Shown here piece by piece: positions 28,621 to 37,522 of a stretch of DNA of 64,000 nucleotides (the stretch's first letter is position 1; each line of letters starts with the position of its first letter). Source of the stretch: Verrucomicrobiota bacterium (GTDB lineage Bacteria; Verrucomicrobiota; Verrucomicrobiia; Limisphaerales; UBA11320). The stretch covers positions 59,889 through 123,888 of the forward strand of contig JACQFQ010000033.1 of assembly GCA_016199985.1 (NCBI GenBank), written 5' to 3'. The notes beneath the pieces are model-generated. The model did not search any database, was not told where the DNA came from, and saw nothing but the letters and a program-made list of their open reading frames with translations. The position numbers and the translations under genes are program-made.

Positions 28621-30930
28621 TCACCGGCGCTTTTGCTTGAGATGGTCGTCCAGATACCGGGTGAGGAGATCAAAAAGATGGCGCGTTGTGTTGCGGCCTT
28701 CGCTGATGGAGTGGGTACGATCAGGATAGGCCATCATTGTGAACGCCTTTCTGTTCGCGATGAGCTCGTTGATCAGGGCTTCTGTCCCCTGATAGTGAAC
28801 ATTGTCGTCTCCGGTGCCATGCGCCACGAGGAGATCGCCGCGCAGCTTCGTCGCGTGAGTAATCGGAGAACCCAGCCGATAGCCTTCGGGGTTCTCCGAG
28901 GGCAGCCCCATGTAACGCTCCTGATAGATCGTGTCGTAGTAGCGCTGGTCAGCGACCGGGGCAACCGCCATGGCCATTGAGTAGACCTCCGGATATTGGA
29001 AGATCGCGTTGAGAGACATGCTGCCGCCGCCGCTCCAACCCCAAACGCCAACGCGTTTCGGGTCCAGAAAAGGCCAGCGCTTCAGGAGCGCGCGCGCGGC
29101 AGCGGCTTGGTCGGCGACGGTCTGAATGCCGATTTGCCGATGCGCCGCCTTTCGAAAGTCGCGACCGCGGGGCGACATCACGCCGCGATTGTCCACGCTC
29201 ACCACGACATAGCCTTGCTGCGCAAGCATGCAATGCCAGAGATGCGAACGACCGCCCCACGCATCCTGGACAGTTTGTCCATGCGGCTCTCCGTAAACGT
29301 AAAACAGGACGGGGTAGCGGCGCGTCGGATCGAAGCCGGGCGGTTTCATTGCCCAGGCGTCCAGCGCGCCGCGCGAGCCGAGATCCATTTTCAGAAACTC
29401 GAAACGAGGCTTCCTCAAGGCCGCCCAGTTTTCCCGGAGCTTCTTGTTCTCCCGCAGCCATCGAACCGAGCGATGCTCCGGAAGCTGGACGAGATCCGTC
29501 ACGGGGGGTTGATCCAGTGCGGAGAATGTATGCACAGCCCATCGTCCGCCGGGAGCGATTTGATAGCCATGCTGTCCACTCCCTGATGCCTTCGGAGTCA
29601 CACGCTCAGGCGCTCCCTCGCCGGACAGCGGGACACGATAGAGGTATCGCTGAGCGGGATTGTCGGGCGAGGCGATGATGTAGACCCATCCTTGTATCTC
29701 ATCCACGCCGGCGACGCTGAGGACGTCGAAGGCGGCGTTGGAGAGCAGGCGCGACGCGCCCGTTGAGGTGGAGACGGCGTACAGGCGTCTCCATCCGTCG
29801 CGATCGCTGAGCCAAAGAATCTGCCTGCCCTGGTCGAAGGGTCGGGCGGCGTTCTCGTTGTCCACCCAGGCGGCGTCCCTTTCGACAAACAGTGAGCGAG
29901 CCTCGCCCGTTCGAGAATCCGCCAGCCAAACGCGATTGGTGTTCTGGGCTCGGTTGAACTGCTGCGCCAGGACGTCGATGCCATTGGAGCTCCAGCTCGC
30001 TCGCGCCAGATAGTGATTCCTGGGATCGCCGGGAATCGCTAGCCACTGGGTGGACGCGCTGTCCACGTCGACGACGCCCAACCGCACGGCGGAGTTTTCC
30101 TCGCCCGCCTTCGGATACGCGAAGGTGGTAGTGGACGGATACAGCCCGTCGGTGTTGCGGGTCAACGTGAACTCCCGGACACGCGAGGCGTCGGTCTCCC
30201 AATAGAGGATGCGCTGTCCGTCGGGGCTCCACGAAAAGCCATCGCGCAAGTCCAGCTCCTCCTCATAAACCCAATCGAATACGCCGTTGAGGAGCGTCGG
30301 GCTCCCGCTCTCGGTCAGCCGCGTGATGCGAAGATCATCGAGCGATTGCGAGTAAAGGTCGTTCTCATGAACGAACGCGACCCGGCCGGAGTCCGGAGCG
30401 AACTTCGCGAACCGCAACGTCCCGGGCTCGGCGTCGCCGCCGAGCTTGTTGAGAGCCCTGGTCTTCAGGTTGAGCACCCAAAAATCGCCCTGGCTCTCTT
30501 GTCGCCAGACACGCTTGCCGTTGGTGAACACCAGAAGCCAGGAGCGATCGGACGAGAAAGAAAAGTCCTGCGCTTGCAACGAGCGCGGGCATCCGAGGGG
30601 TCGCAGCCAGGCGGCCGGAACCACGGTTTCCTTGCGCCCCGACTCCGCTTCCGTAAAAACGAGGTCACGATCGGGCGCGTCCTTGCCCTCGCTTTCTGGA
30701 GGCGCTTCAAAACTAAAAGTCCCGGCTCCATCGTCGCGCCAATGCCAGAGCGACAGGGATTCTCCAGCGAACTCCCCGCCGAAGACGCGATCCAGCGAGA
30801 GCAAGGGACCGGGTCGCTTTGGCTGTGGCGGCGCGGAGGGCTGGGCGGCGCGCAGACCGCAGACCGAGAGCAGGAGGCAGATCAGCGCGAGACCGAAGGA
30901 TGCTCCAGCAAGCCGCACGACGCGTGTCAT
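28621..30930 (-). CDS. S9 family dipeptidyl peptidase-like serine peptidase
   Basis: This 769-residue exported protein has a signal peptide (ASFGLALICLLLSVCGLRAA), a DPP4-type beta-propeller domain (SWSPDGQRILYWETDASRVREF, WVYIIASPDNPAQRYLYR) and a C-terminal alpha/beta-hydrolase. The catalytic triad can be placed at about Ser633 (GVWGWSGGGSMS), Asp708 (HGTGDDNVHYQG) and His740 (YPDRTHSI). It probably removes N-terminal dipeptides from peptides in the periplasm. The ATG at 30930 overlaps the stop of the CocE-like gene by ATGA; longer frames into that gene are rejected. Confidence 0.93.
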   Translation of the reverse strand: MTRVVRLAGASFGLALICLLLSVCGLRAAQPSAPPQPKRPGPLLSLDRVFGGEFAGESLSLWHWRDDGAGTFSFEAPPESEGKDAPDRDLVFTEAESGRKETVVPAAWLRPLGCPRSLQAQDFSFSSDRSWLLVFTNGKRVWRQESQGDFWVLNLKTRALNKLGGDAEPGTLRFAKFAPDSGRVAFVHENDLYSQSLDDLRITRLTESGSPTLLNGVFDWVYEEELDLRDGFSWSPDGQRILYWETDASRVREFTLTRNTDGLYPSTTTFAYPKAGEENSAVRLGVVDVDSASTQWLAIPGDPRNHYLARASWSSNGIDVLAQQFNRAQNTNRVWLADSRTGEARSLFVERDAAWVDNENAARPFDQGRQILWLSDRDGWRRLYAVSTSTGASRLLSNAAFDVLSVAGVDEIQGWVYIIASPDNPAQRYLYRVPLSGEGAPERVTPKASGSGQHGYQIAPGGRWAVHTFSALDQPPVTDLVQLPEHRSVRWLRENKKLRENWAALRKPRFEFLKMDLGSRGALDAWAMKPPGFDPTRRYPVLFYVYGEPHGQTVQDAWGGRSHLWHCMLAQQGYVVVSVDNRGVMSPRGRDFRKAAHRQIGIQTVADQAAAARALLKRWPFLDPKRVGVWGWSGGGSMSLNAIFQYPEVYSMAMAVAPVADQRYYDTIYQERYMGLPSENPEGYRLGSPITHATKLRGDLLVAHGTGDDNVHYQGTEALINELIANRKAFTMMAYPDRTHSISEGRNTTRHLFDLLTRYLDDHLKQKRR

Positions 30931-32858
30931 GGCGATGATGGGCGTAGCACCCGCAGCCGGATTTGCGAGGCGGACGACGCGTTCCGATAGACATGTTGGC
31001 TGGCTTTCACAAAGTCGGCTGTCGTGGCGCGCGGGATATTGCAAAAGGTTTGTGGATTGCGATCGATCAACGGAAACCAGGAGCTCTGGATCTGCACCAT
31101 GAGGCGATGTCCGCGGCGGAACGTGTGGCAGACGTCCGGCAAAGTCCAGGAGACGTCGGCCGCTTTCCCCGGAACGAAAGCCTCGGGCTTGTCGAATCCA
31201 TTGCGAAACTTCCCGCGCATGGCCTCGCCGCGAACGAGCTGCTGATATCCGCCCATCTCAATGTTCGAGGGATTCGGCTCCGGATTGGGGAAATCGCCAG
31301 GGTAGACATCAATCACTTTCACCACCCAATCCGCGTCGGTTCCGGTTGTGGAGACCTTGAGCTCGGCGGTGATGGGTCCGGCGACGGCGAGATCGTCGGC
31401 GAGCGGCTCCGTCTGATACACCAGCACATCCGGCCGCGTGGCGGCGAATCGCTGGTCCTCGAGCATATGCTCCCGGGTCATGTGAATCGCCACCTGGGGG
31501 ATGAAGGGCACAGGCTTCATCGGGTCGCTCACATATTCGTCAAACCCGGCGTCGCCATCGGACGGGGCCGTTTGCGACAGCGCCCCGCCGGCACGCAGAT
31601 AAAAGGAGGTCTCAGCAACCCCCGGAGGAGGCCAGGAGCTGTAGCGCTGCCATCGGCACGCGCCCGTTTCAAAGACAAACGCCTCGGGCAGCTCAGGCGC
31701 CCCGTCGCCTTTCAGGAGCTTCTTGAAGAAAGGCAGCTCGATCTCCTGGCGAAAAAACTCCGCGGTTTTCGATCGAAACGGAACAACGCCCAGCTTCTCC
31801 CCATCGTCGCCGTGCCATTGCCCATGAGACCAGGGACCCATGACCAGAATATTATAGATCCCGGGATTCTGCGTCTCGATGGAGCGATACGTCTGAAGCG
31901 CGCCGAACAAATCCTCGGCGTCAAACCATCCCCCAACCGTCATCACCGCCGCTCGCACATTCCGGAGATGCGGCCGGATATTCCGGGCTTTCCAGAATTC
32001 ATCGTAGCTCTCGTGCTCCAGGAGTTCATTCCAAAACGGGATGGACCCCTTGAAGAATGTGGCGTCCGCGTTTCCCAATGCGCCGAGATTGAGAAAGAAC
32101 TCATAGCCATTCGGCGTTTCGTAGTCGAAGGGCTTGGGCCTCTCCCGGGTTGGCTTTTGCAACCGCTGTTCAAAGGAAGAGAGGAAGCCAAACCCGTGCG
32201 GAAGATAGACCACGCCGTTGTGACGGAAGTCGTCCCCGACAAACCAGTCCGCGATCGGCGCCTGAGGCGAGATCGCCTTCAACGCCGGATGCGAGTTCAC
32301 AGCCCCGCACGAGGAATAAAACCCAGGATAAGACACCCCGCTCAGCCCAACCCGCCCGTTGTTGTTCGGAACATGCTTCAACAACCAGTCGATCGTGTCC
32401 CAGGCATCGGTGCTTTCATCCACCTCCTTGGATCCAACGACGTCCGACCGGATGGGGCGCACATGCACGAACTGCCCCTCCGATCCATTTCGTCCCCGAA
32501 CATCCTGGGAAACGAAGATGAACTTCTCGCGGCCATACCACTTGAGAGATCGGCCTGGATCAGGGTAAGCGTCCACGCCATAGGGTCGATTGCCGTAGGG
32601 TGTTCGGGTCAGGAGAAAGGGATAATTGGTGGCGACGTCCTTGGGCGCGAACCAAACCGTGAAGAGGCGAACTTGATCCCGCATGGGGATGAGCTGTTCG
32701 TGCTTGGTGTAATTGGCCTCGAGCCAGGTTTTGTCGATGGGCTCGAGTTTTTCGGCGCCTTTTGCCGAATGACCCATCGCGATGACGATGGCGGCGGTCG
32801 TCACAGAGGCGATGTTGTGGGCCAGGGGAAAACAGGCGGTGCGCTGGAAACGTCGCAT
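30927..32858 (-). CDS. CocE/NonD family hydrolase
   Basis: This 643-residue alpha/beta-hydrolase has an N-terminal export signal (RTACFPLAHNIASVTTAAIVIAMGHSAKGAE), the TPYGNRPYG loop, YVFVSQDVRGR-like FIFVSQDVRGRNGSEG, and the nucleophile motif GLSGVSYPGF (Ser about 176). The C-terminal half is the jelly-roll domain of X-Pro dipeptidyl-peptidase/cocaine esterase relatives (LAVAGPITAELKVSTTGTDADWVVKVIDVYP). It probably hydrolyses esters or acyl-peptide bonds. It sits between an MFS gene and the S9 peptidase in one operon, consistent with peptide uptake and breakdown. An in-frame start at 32921 overlaps the MFS gene; the ATG at 32858 yields the signal peptide. Confidence 0.9.
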   Translation of the reverse strand: MRRFQRTACFPLAHNIASVTTAAIVIAMGHSAKGAEKLEPIDKTWLEANYTKHEQLIPMRDQVRLFTVWFAPKDVATNYPFLLTRTPYGNRPYGVDAYPDPGRSLKWYGREKFIFVSQDVRGRNGSEGQFVHVRPIRSDVVGSKEVDESTDAWDTIDWLLKHVPNNNGRVGLSGVSYPGFYSSCGAVNSHPALKAISPQAPIADWFVGDDFRHNGVVYLPHGFGFLSSFEQRLQKPTRERPKPFDYETPNGYEFFLNLGALGNADATFFKGSIPFWNELLEHESYDEFWKARNIRPHLRNVRAAVMTVGGWFDAEDLFGALQTYRSIETQNPGIYNILVMGPWSHGQWHGDDGEKLGVVPFRSKTAEFFRQEIELPFFKKLLKGDGAPELPEAFVFETGACRWQRYSSWPPPGVAETSFYLRAGGALSQTAPSDGDAGFDEYVSDPMKPVPFIPQVAIHMTREHMLEDQRFAATRPDVLVYQTEPLADDLAVAGPITAELKVSTTGTDADWVVKVIDVYPGDFPNPEPNPSNIEMGGYQQLVRGEAMRGKFRNGFDKPEAFVPGKAADVSWTLPDVCHTFRRGHRLMVQIQSSWFPLIDRNPQTFCNIPRATTADFVKASQHVYRNASSASQIRLRVLRPSSP

Positions 32859-32910
32859 GAGAAGACCATTTGTGAACAGGCCGCGTTGGATGTCCAGAGA
32901 AGTTTCATCG

Positions 32911-34425
32911 CTACGGCTCACGATCGCGCTTTGGCGCCTCCGATTCGAACGGCTCCTTCAGCGCGCGAAATCCCCCCTCGACCAGCTCCTCTCCGACTTG
33001 CGCGACGGCGTTGGTCTGTCGGCGAAGGGTCCGCGCGGAAACATGAGCGAGTCGGCTCAGCCCGCGCGGCGTGAACATGTAGTGCGCCAGCGAAGCCAGC
33101 CCGAGCAGCGGATTGAACTCGCGCATGTTGCTCATCACCTGAAGCAGCTCGCGCGCGGGGCGCTCGGCCGGCTCGCGAACAGTGTGGAGGAAGTTCAACG
33201 CCACGAGACAGAGCAGGAGCGATCCGACGATCACCACGTGGTACTTCGTGATAGGCTGTCCGAGCCACACGCCCATCTGATCGGGCAGTTTGTACAAAGC
33301 CCAGGCGCCGAGCGGTGGTCCGAGCGACCACAACATGCGCGTCAGGCTGAGATAAATGGAGATGTAGTGGGTCTTGTGCGAGGACGGAACCATCTTGATC
33401 ATCACCGCGAACTGGCAGAGCTCGAACCCTGAAACCATGAAGCCCGTGATGAAGTAGTTGAGGTAGAGATGAAGATATCGGGATGGGCCCGAGAAGGCCC
33501 ACGAAACGGTCGCGGTGAGCAGCCACACAAGCGCTGTCGTGATGAGCACGGGCTTGTTCCCATGGCGATCGCTCAGCGGGCCCCAGGTCGTTAGCGAGAT
33601 CAGGCCGCCGAGGGTGCCCAGTGTTGTGAGCAACGTGAGATCTCCCAGAGAGCGATGCAGCTGCGTCAGAACGAAGACGCTGTAAAATGGATTGCCCGCG
33701 TAGAGGAACATTCCGAAGAATCCGGTGAAGACAATCAGCCGAACGAAGTTCCGATCCTGAAGAGTCGCCGCGAGCGTTTGCGGCACTTGCTCCCACGGCT
33801 GCCTGCGCGTGACCGAGTCGGGAAACTTCATCCGTAGAAAATAGAAAAGGCCGCAAAACCGCGCGAGGGAAGCCGCCGCAAAAATGCCTCCAAACACAAC
33901 CAGCGAGTTGTTGTAGGCGTCCGCCAACTGGCCCGCGGTCAGCGTCACCACCAAGCTCCAAGCCCCGAACACCACGTTTCGCCGGCCGAAATACTTCCCG
34001 CGGATATTGAGAGGCACAAGATCGGACACCCCCGCGGACCACGCGACGCCGCAGACGCTGTTCGCCATGGTGGAGACCAGCACGATCACCGAAAACAGGG
34101 CGTCGCGCCCCGAGTCCACCCAGGGGAACAAAGCCAGCAAAAGCCACGGCACCGCGTTGACAACAAATCCGAGCGCGATGATCGCTCGCAGCGAATACCT
34201 CGTCTGCAGCCATCGCGTGATGGGCGGCTGACAGAAGAGGCATAGGAAGGGGGTCAGCGACAGAAACGCCACCGCCGAGTTCCCCCAATGAAGCGCCTTC
34301 ACCGCAAACCCGATCAGGAACGGCAGATTCCCGGTCGTGAGCTGCAACATCGGGACGCTGAAGCACGCCTCAACTGTGCAATACTTCAGCGACATCAGGA
34401 GCTCCCGCTTGCGGATCGATAACAC
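32911..34425 (-). CDS. MFS transporter
   Basis: This 504-residue protein has about twelve hydrophobic segments, with MFS-like loops (NIRGKYFGRRNVVFGAWS between early helices and GPLSDRHGNKPVL between helices 8 and 9, matching the GxLaDrxGrkxxl motif). The C-terminal 90 residues are a cytoplasmic extension (REPAERPARELLQVMSNMREFNPLLG). The substrate is unknown. It is the first gene of the operon with the CocE-like hydrolase and S9 peptidase, which favours a peptide or peptide-derived solute. It is divergent from the pilin-like gene at 34556. Confidence 0.88.
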   Translation of the reverse strand: MLSIRKRELLMSLKYCTVEACFSVPMLQLTTGNLPFLIGFAVKALHWGNSAVAFLSLTPFLCLFCQPPITRWLQTRYSLRAIIALGFVVNAVPWLLLALFPWVDSGRDALFSVIVLVSTMANSVCGVAWSAGVSDLVPLNIRGKYFGRRNVVFGAWSLVVTLTAGQLADAYNNSLVVFGGIFAAASLARFCGLFYFLRMKFPDSVTRRQPWEQVPQTLAATLQDRNFVRLIVFTGFFGMFLYAGNPFYSVFVLTQLHRSLGDLTLLTTLGTLGGLISLTTWGPLSDRHGNKPVLITTALVWLLTATVSWAFSGPSRYLHLYLNYFITGFMVSGFELCQFAVMIKMVPSSHKTHYISIYLSLTRMLWSLGPPLGAWALYKLPDQMGVWLGQPITKYHVVIVGSLLLCLVALNFLHTVREPAERPARELLQVMSNMREFNPLLGLASLAHYMFTPRGLSRLAHVSARTLRRQTNAVAQVGEELVEGGFRALKEPFESEAPKRDREP

Positions 34426-34555
34426 AGCGGCTCATCGAAGGACAAAGCAGGCGGCCGCGGAAGAAAAATCGCGTCCACCGCGTTTTCCTCATTGCCTCAA
34501 CACGCCGTCTTCGCTACGAACGCCTCACGCACAGAAAGCCTTGGAGGAGGTCCCC

Positions 34556-35245
34556 GTGTTCAGAAATCATCGTCGAAGCCCGATCGCGTCACAGCAACGC
34601 GAAGGTTCCGCATTTTCATTATTAGAACTACTTGTTGTCATAACAATAACTGTTGCACTAGCTGGAGTGCTCTTGCCGGCTTTGAGTCGCGCGCGACGAT
34701 CAGCACGCGACGTCGGATGTCTCAACAACCTTCGGCAGTGGGGAAAAGCCACCCAACTCTACGCCGCAGAGAACAATGATCGGCTGCCCTGGGACGGATC
34801 CCCGAATGGTCTATCGCGCGAAACAGGTTGGTATATCGAACTCCCCCGTGTGATCGGAATTCCCACCTACCCAGAACTGTCGTGGAGAACGAACGCAGAG
34901 GTGCCAGTGAGTACTTCGGTGTGGATTTGCCCCGCGAATCCTCGTCGGAGCAACGGAAACAACTTGTTCCATTATTGTCTGAACGAGCATGTCAACGGCC
35001 GCGGTGGGGGCCGCCGAGCCGATCTCACGAGCATCCGAAAACCCGCGGCAACGATATGGATGTTTGATAACGGAAAGCTCGCCGCAGTCGCCCAACAGAA
35101 TAACGCACACACAAACATACATCGCAGCGGCGCTCATTTCCTATTCCTTGATGGACACGTCCAACACTTTCCAAACACCCGCTACTGGGATTTCGAGAAC
35201 GGCAAAGGTCGAACCGACGACACGGAGCTTCTCTGGCACCCCTAG
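34556..35245 (+). CDS. Prepilin-type N-terminal methylation protein with H-X9-DG motif
   Basis: This 229-residue protein starts at GTG 34556, chosen because GGAGGAGG lies 5 bp upstream; the frame is open further but overlaps the MFS gene. After a basic leader comes a type IV pilin helix, SAFSLLELLVVITITVALAGVLLPALSRAR, with the +5 Glu. Downstream are the planctomycete/verrucomicrobial features NNLRQWGKATQLYAAENNDRLP, SVWICPANP and the C-terminal H-X9-DG motif (HRSGAHFLFLDGH). Such proteins are abundant in these phyla and are thought to be pseudopilins whose role is unknown. It is far from the pseudopilin cluster at 23-28 kb and stands alone. Confidence 0.87.
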   Translation: MFRNHRRSPIASQQREGSAFSLLELLVVITITVALAGVLLPALSRARRSARDVGCLNNLRQWGKATQLYAAENNDRLPWDGSPNGLSRETGWYIELPRVIGIPTYPELSWRTNAEVPVSTSVWICPANPRRSNGNNLFHYCLNEHVNGRGGGRRADLTSIRKPAATIWMFDNGKLAAVAQQNNAHTNIHRSGAHFLFLDGHVQHFPNTRYWDFENGKGRTDDTELLWHP

Positions 35246-35339
35246 ATTCATAGGCCTCGACGTTTCCCTTGTTCTCCACTCTGGAATCCCAGCGCGGCTT
35301 CTTCCATCAGGCTGGAGCCAACGCTGACGCACGGGGATT

Positions 35340-35353
35340 GTTCCACGTGGAAC
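35340..35353. promoter_or_regulatory. parS-like site (GTTCCACGTGGAAC)
   Basis: This 14-bp palindrome is identical to the parS core bound by ParB in Pseudomonas and close to the Bacillus consensus TGTTNCACGTGAAACA. The flanking bases are T and G, so only one of the two outer positions fits the 16-bp form. It lies in the 121-bp gap between the pilin-like gene and mnmG. Confidence 0.6.
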
Positions 35354-35366
35354 GCGCCGAGCCGAA

Positions 35367-37361
35367 TCAGAGGTCTCCGCAACAGCTGTTGTGGGCGCTT
35401 GGATCATCGCCGTGCTCTTCAGCGCCGCAGGGAGAGTCCTGAGGATCGTCAGCGGACAATCCGACGTGTCCACCCGCGTTCCCACGTTTCAGGTGCACGA
35501 GAAGGATACTGATATCGGCTGGACTGACGCCGCTGATGCGCCCGGCTTGTCCGATCGTTCGCGGGCGAATCTTCGAGAGCTTTTGCCGGGATTCATTCCG
35601 CAGGCTGTGGACCTTCGAATAGTCGATGCCATTCGGGATTTGCTTCTCCTCCATGCTCTTTGTGCGCTCGACCTCCACCTCTTGTCTCTCGATGTAGGCC
35701 GCGTACTTCAGGGTGATCTCGATTTGCTGAGCCACTTCGAGATCAATGTCGCTTCGAGCGCCTGGCAGGCGGGCATAGGTCATCTCGGGTCGGCGGAGGA
35801 GTTTCGAGAGCAGTTCGCCATTCTGACGAGTGGTCTCCAGACGATTGATCTCACCCAAGACTTGGTCGCGTTTGGCGCAGAAAAGTTTGAAACTCCTATC
35901 GGGCAGCAGACCGATCTCCCATCCAATGGGACTAAGCCTGACGTCCGCATTATCCTGTCTGAGCAGAAGTCGATACTCGGCCCGGCTGGTGAACATGCGA
36001 TACGGCTCGGTTGTGCCCTTTGTGACCAAGTCGTCGATCAATACACCGATGTAGGCCTGGTCTCGTCGCAACACGACGCACTCTTTCCCCTGCACTCGAC
36101 GGGCCGCGTTGATACCCGCCATGAGACCCTGAGCGCCTGCCTCTTCGTAGCCCGAGGTGCCATTGATCTGGCCGGCAAGGAAAAGATTGCGGCAGGCTTT
36201 GGTCTCCAAAGAGGGGAGGAGTTGCGTGGGAAAAGCGAAGTCATACTCCACAGCGTAAGCAGGACGAAGGATCTCCGCGTTTTCGCATCCGATAATCGTT
36301 CGCACCATTTGCAACTGCACCTCGAACGGAAGGCAGGTGGAGAATCCGTTGACATACATCTCGTCGGTCGTTGCGCCCTCGGGCTCCAGAAAGATCTGAT
36401 GGCGCTCCTTGTCGGCGAACTTCACGATCTTGTCCTCGATGGAAGGACAATAGCGGGGACCAACACCCTCAATGACGCCGGAATACATCGGCGATTGATG
36501 AAGATTGGCGCGAATGATCGTTGCGGTTTCGGTTGTGGTGTAGGTGATGTGACAAGGAATCTGGCCGTTGATCCGATCCAACATTGACCCTGGAGGATAC
36601 TTTCCCTGCGACCGGCCGATATCGGATTCCCCGGCCCCAGAATGTTCCACGTGGAACAGATCCGACTTCCAGTAGCTGAAATAAGGAACCGGCTCATCGC
36701 CCAGCTGCCTCTCTGTCTTGCTGAAGTCGATGGACCGCTTGAGCAATCTGGGAGGCGTCCCTGTCTTCAGCCGTCCAAGCTCCAGTCCCACTTCCTTGAG
36801 CGAAGCGCTGAGATTCATTGCGGCGCTCTCGCCAGCCCGTCCGCCAGATTGCTGGTTGGATCCGATGTGCATCAGACCCCGTAAGAAGGTGCCTGTCGTC
36901 ACCACGACGCAGCGCCCGTGGTATTGAACTCCGAGCGATGTCTCAGCTCCGTACACCTCTCGATCCTTGTGCAACAGGCCAATAGTTTGACCTTGCTGGC
37001 AATCCAAATTGGGCTGCCGTTCGCAAACCCACTTCAACCGGAATTGATACGCTTTCTTGTCGCATTGAGCGCGAGGAGCCCAGACTGATGGTCCCTTCGT
37101 CGTGTTCAGCATTCTGAACTGGATACCCGTCATGTCGGTGGCCTTGCCCATCTCGCCCCCGAGTGCGTCGATCTCCCGAGTGAGATGACCTTTCGCAAGT
37201 CCGCCAATCGCGGGGTTGCACGACATCTGGCCGATGGTGTCGAGGTTTGTCGTGAGCAAAAGTGTTGAACAGCCCATACGAGCCGATGCCAACGCTGCCT
37301 CTACTCCGGCGTGTCCAGCACCGATAACGATAACGTCATACTTTTTGTGATAAACGAACAT
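35367..37361 (-). CDS. mnmG: tRNA uridine-5-carboxymethylaminomethyl(34) synthesis enzyme MnmG
   Basis: This 664-residue FAD-dependent enzyme, with MnmE, installs the cmnm5 group at wobble U34 of several tRNAs. It shows the dinucleotide-binding loop [14 protein letters not shown], the GidA signature [15 protein letters not shown], the second signature [25 protein letters not shown] and the C-terminal helical domain ([35 protein letters not shown]). The last 35 residues ([18 protein letters not shown] onwards) extend past the usual end and finish with Cys-Cys. mnmG often lies near oriC and parAB; here a perfect parS-like site lies within the gene and another just after it. Confidence 0.97.
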   Translation of the reverse strand: MFVYHKKYDVIVIGAGHAGVEAALASARMGCSTLLLTTNLDTIGQMSCNPAIGGLAKGHLTREIDALGGEMGKATDMTGIQFRMLNTTKGPSVWAPRAQCDKKAYQFRLKWVCERQPNLDCQQGQTIGLLHKDREVYGAETSLGVQYHGRCVVVTTGTFLRGLMHIGSNQQSGGRAGESAAMNLSASLKEVGLELGRLKTGTPPRLLKRSIDFSKTERQLGDEPVPYFSYWKSDLFHVEHSGAGESDIGRSQGKYPPGSMLDRINGQIPCHITYTTTETATIIRANLHQSPMYSGVIEGVGPRYCPSIEDKIVKFADKERHQIFLEPEGATTDEMYVNGFSTCLPFEVQLQMVRTIIGCENAEILRPAYAVEYDFAFPTQLLPSLETKACRNLFLAGQINGTSGYEEAGAQGLMAGINAARRVQGKECVVLRRDQAYIGVLIDDLVTKGTTEPYRMFTSRAEYRLLLRQDNADVRLSPIGWEIGLLPDRSFKLFCAKRDQVLGEINRLETTRQNGELLSKLLRRPEMTYARLPGARSDIDLEVAQQIEITLKYAAYIERQEVEVERTKSMEEKQIPNGIDYSKVHSLRNESRQKLSKIRPRTIGQAGRISGVSPADISILLVHLKRGNAGGHVGLSADDPQDSPCGAEEHGDDPSAHNSCCGDL
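36643..36658. promoter_or_regulatory. parS-like site (TGTTCCACGTGGAACA)
   Basis: This is a perfect 16-bp palindrome inside the mnmG coding sequence, where it encodes part of FHVEHS. It is identical to a known Pseudomonas parS sequence and differs from the Bacillus consensus in one position. A second copy of its 14-bp core lies 1.3 kb away. Intragenic parS sites are normal in bacteria with chromosomal ParABS. Confidence 0.7.
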
Positions 37362-37522
37362 TGAATCAGTCTTGAACGGTCACAAAGCGCCTGAAATCCG
37401 TACGGACGAGCTCTCAGAGGCTATCGAAATCTGGCCTCACGGGTTCACGATGTTCGAACCCGGCTCGAGTCGTTGTGCGTCTCGCCGGTTCAAAGCGGCG
37501 TCTGAGAGTGGGGGAAATTGGA

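Noticed and set aside
30963..33074. 703-codon open frame on the plus strand opposite the CocE-like hydrolase
   Set aside because: It is a shadow of the real minus-strand gene; the composition (Arg/His/Gly-rich) and lack of motifs show it is not coding.
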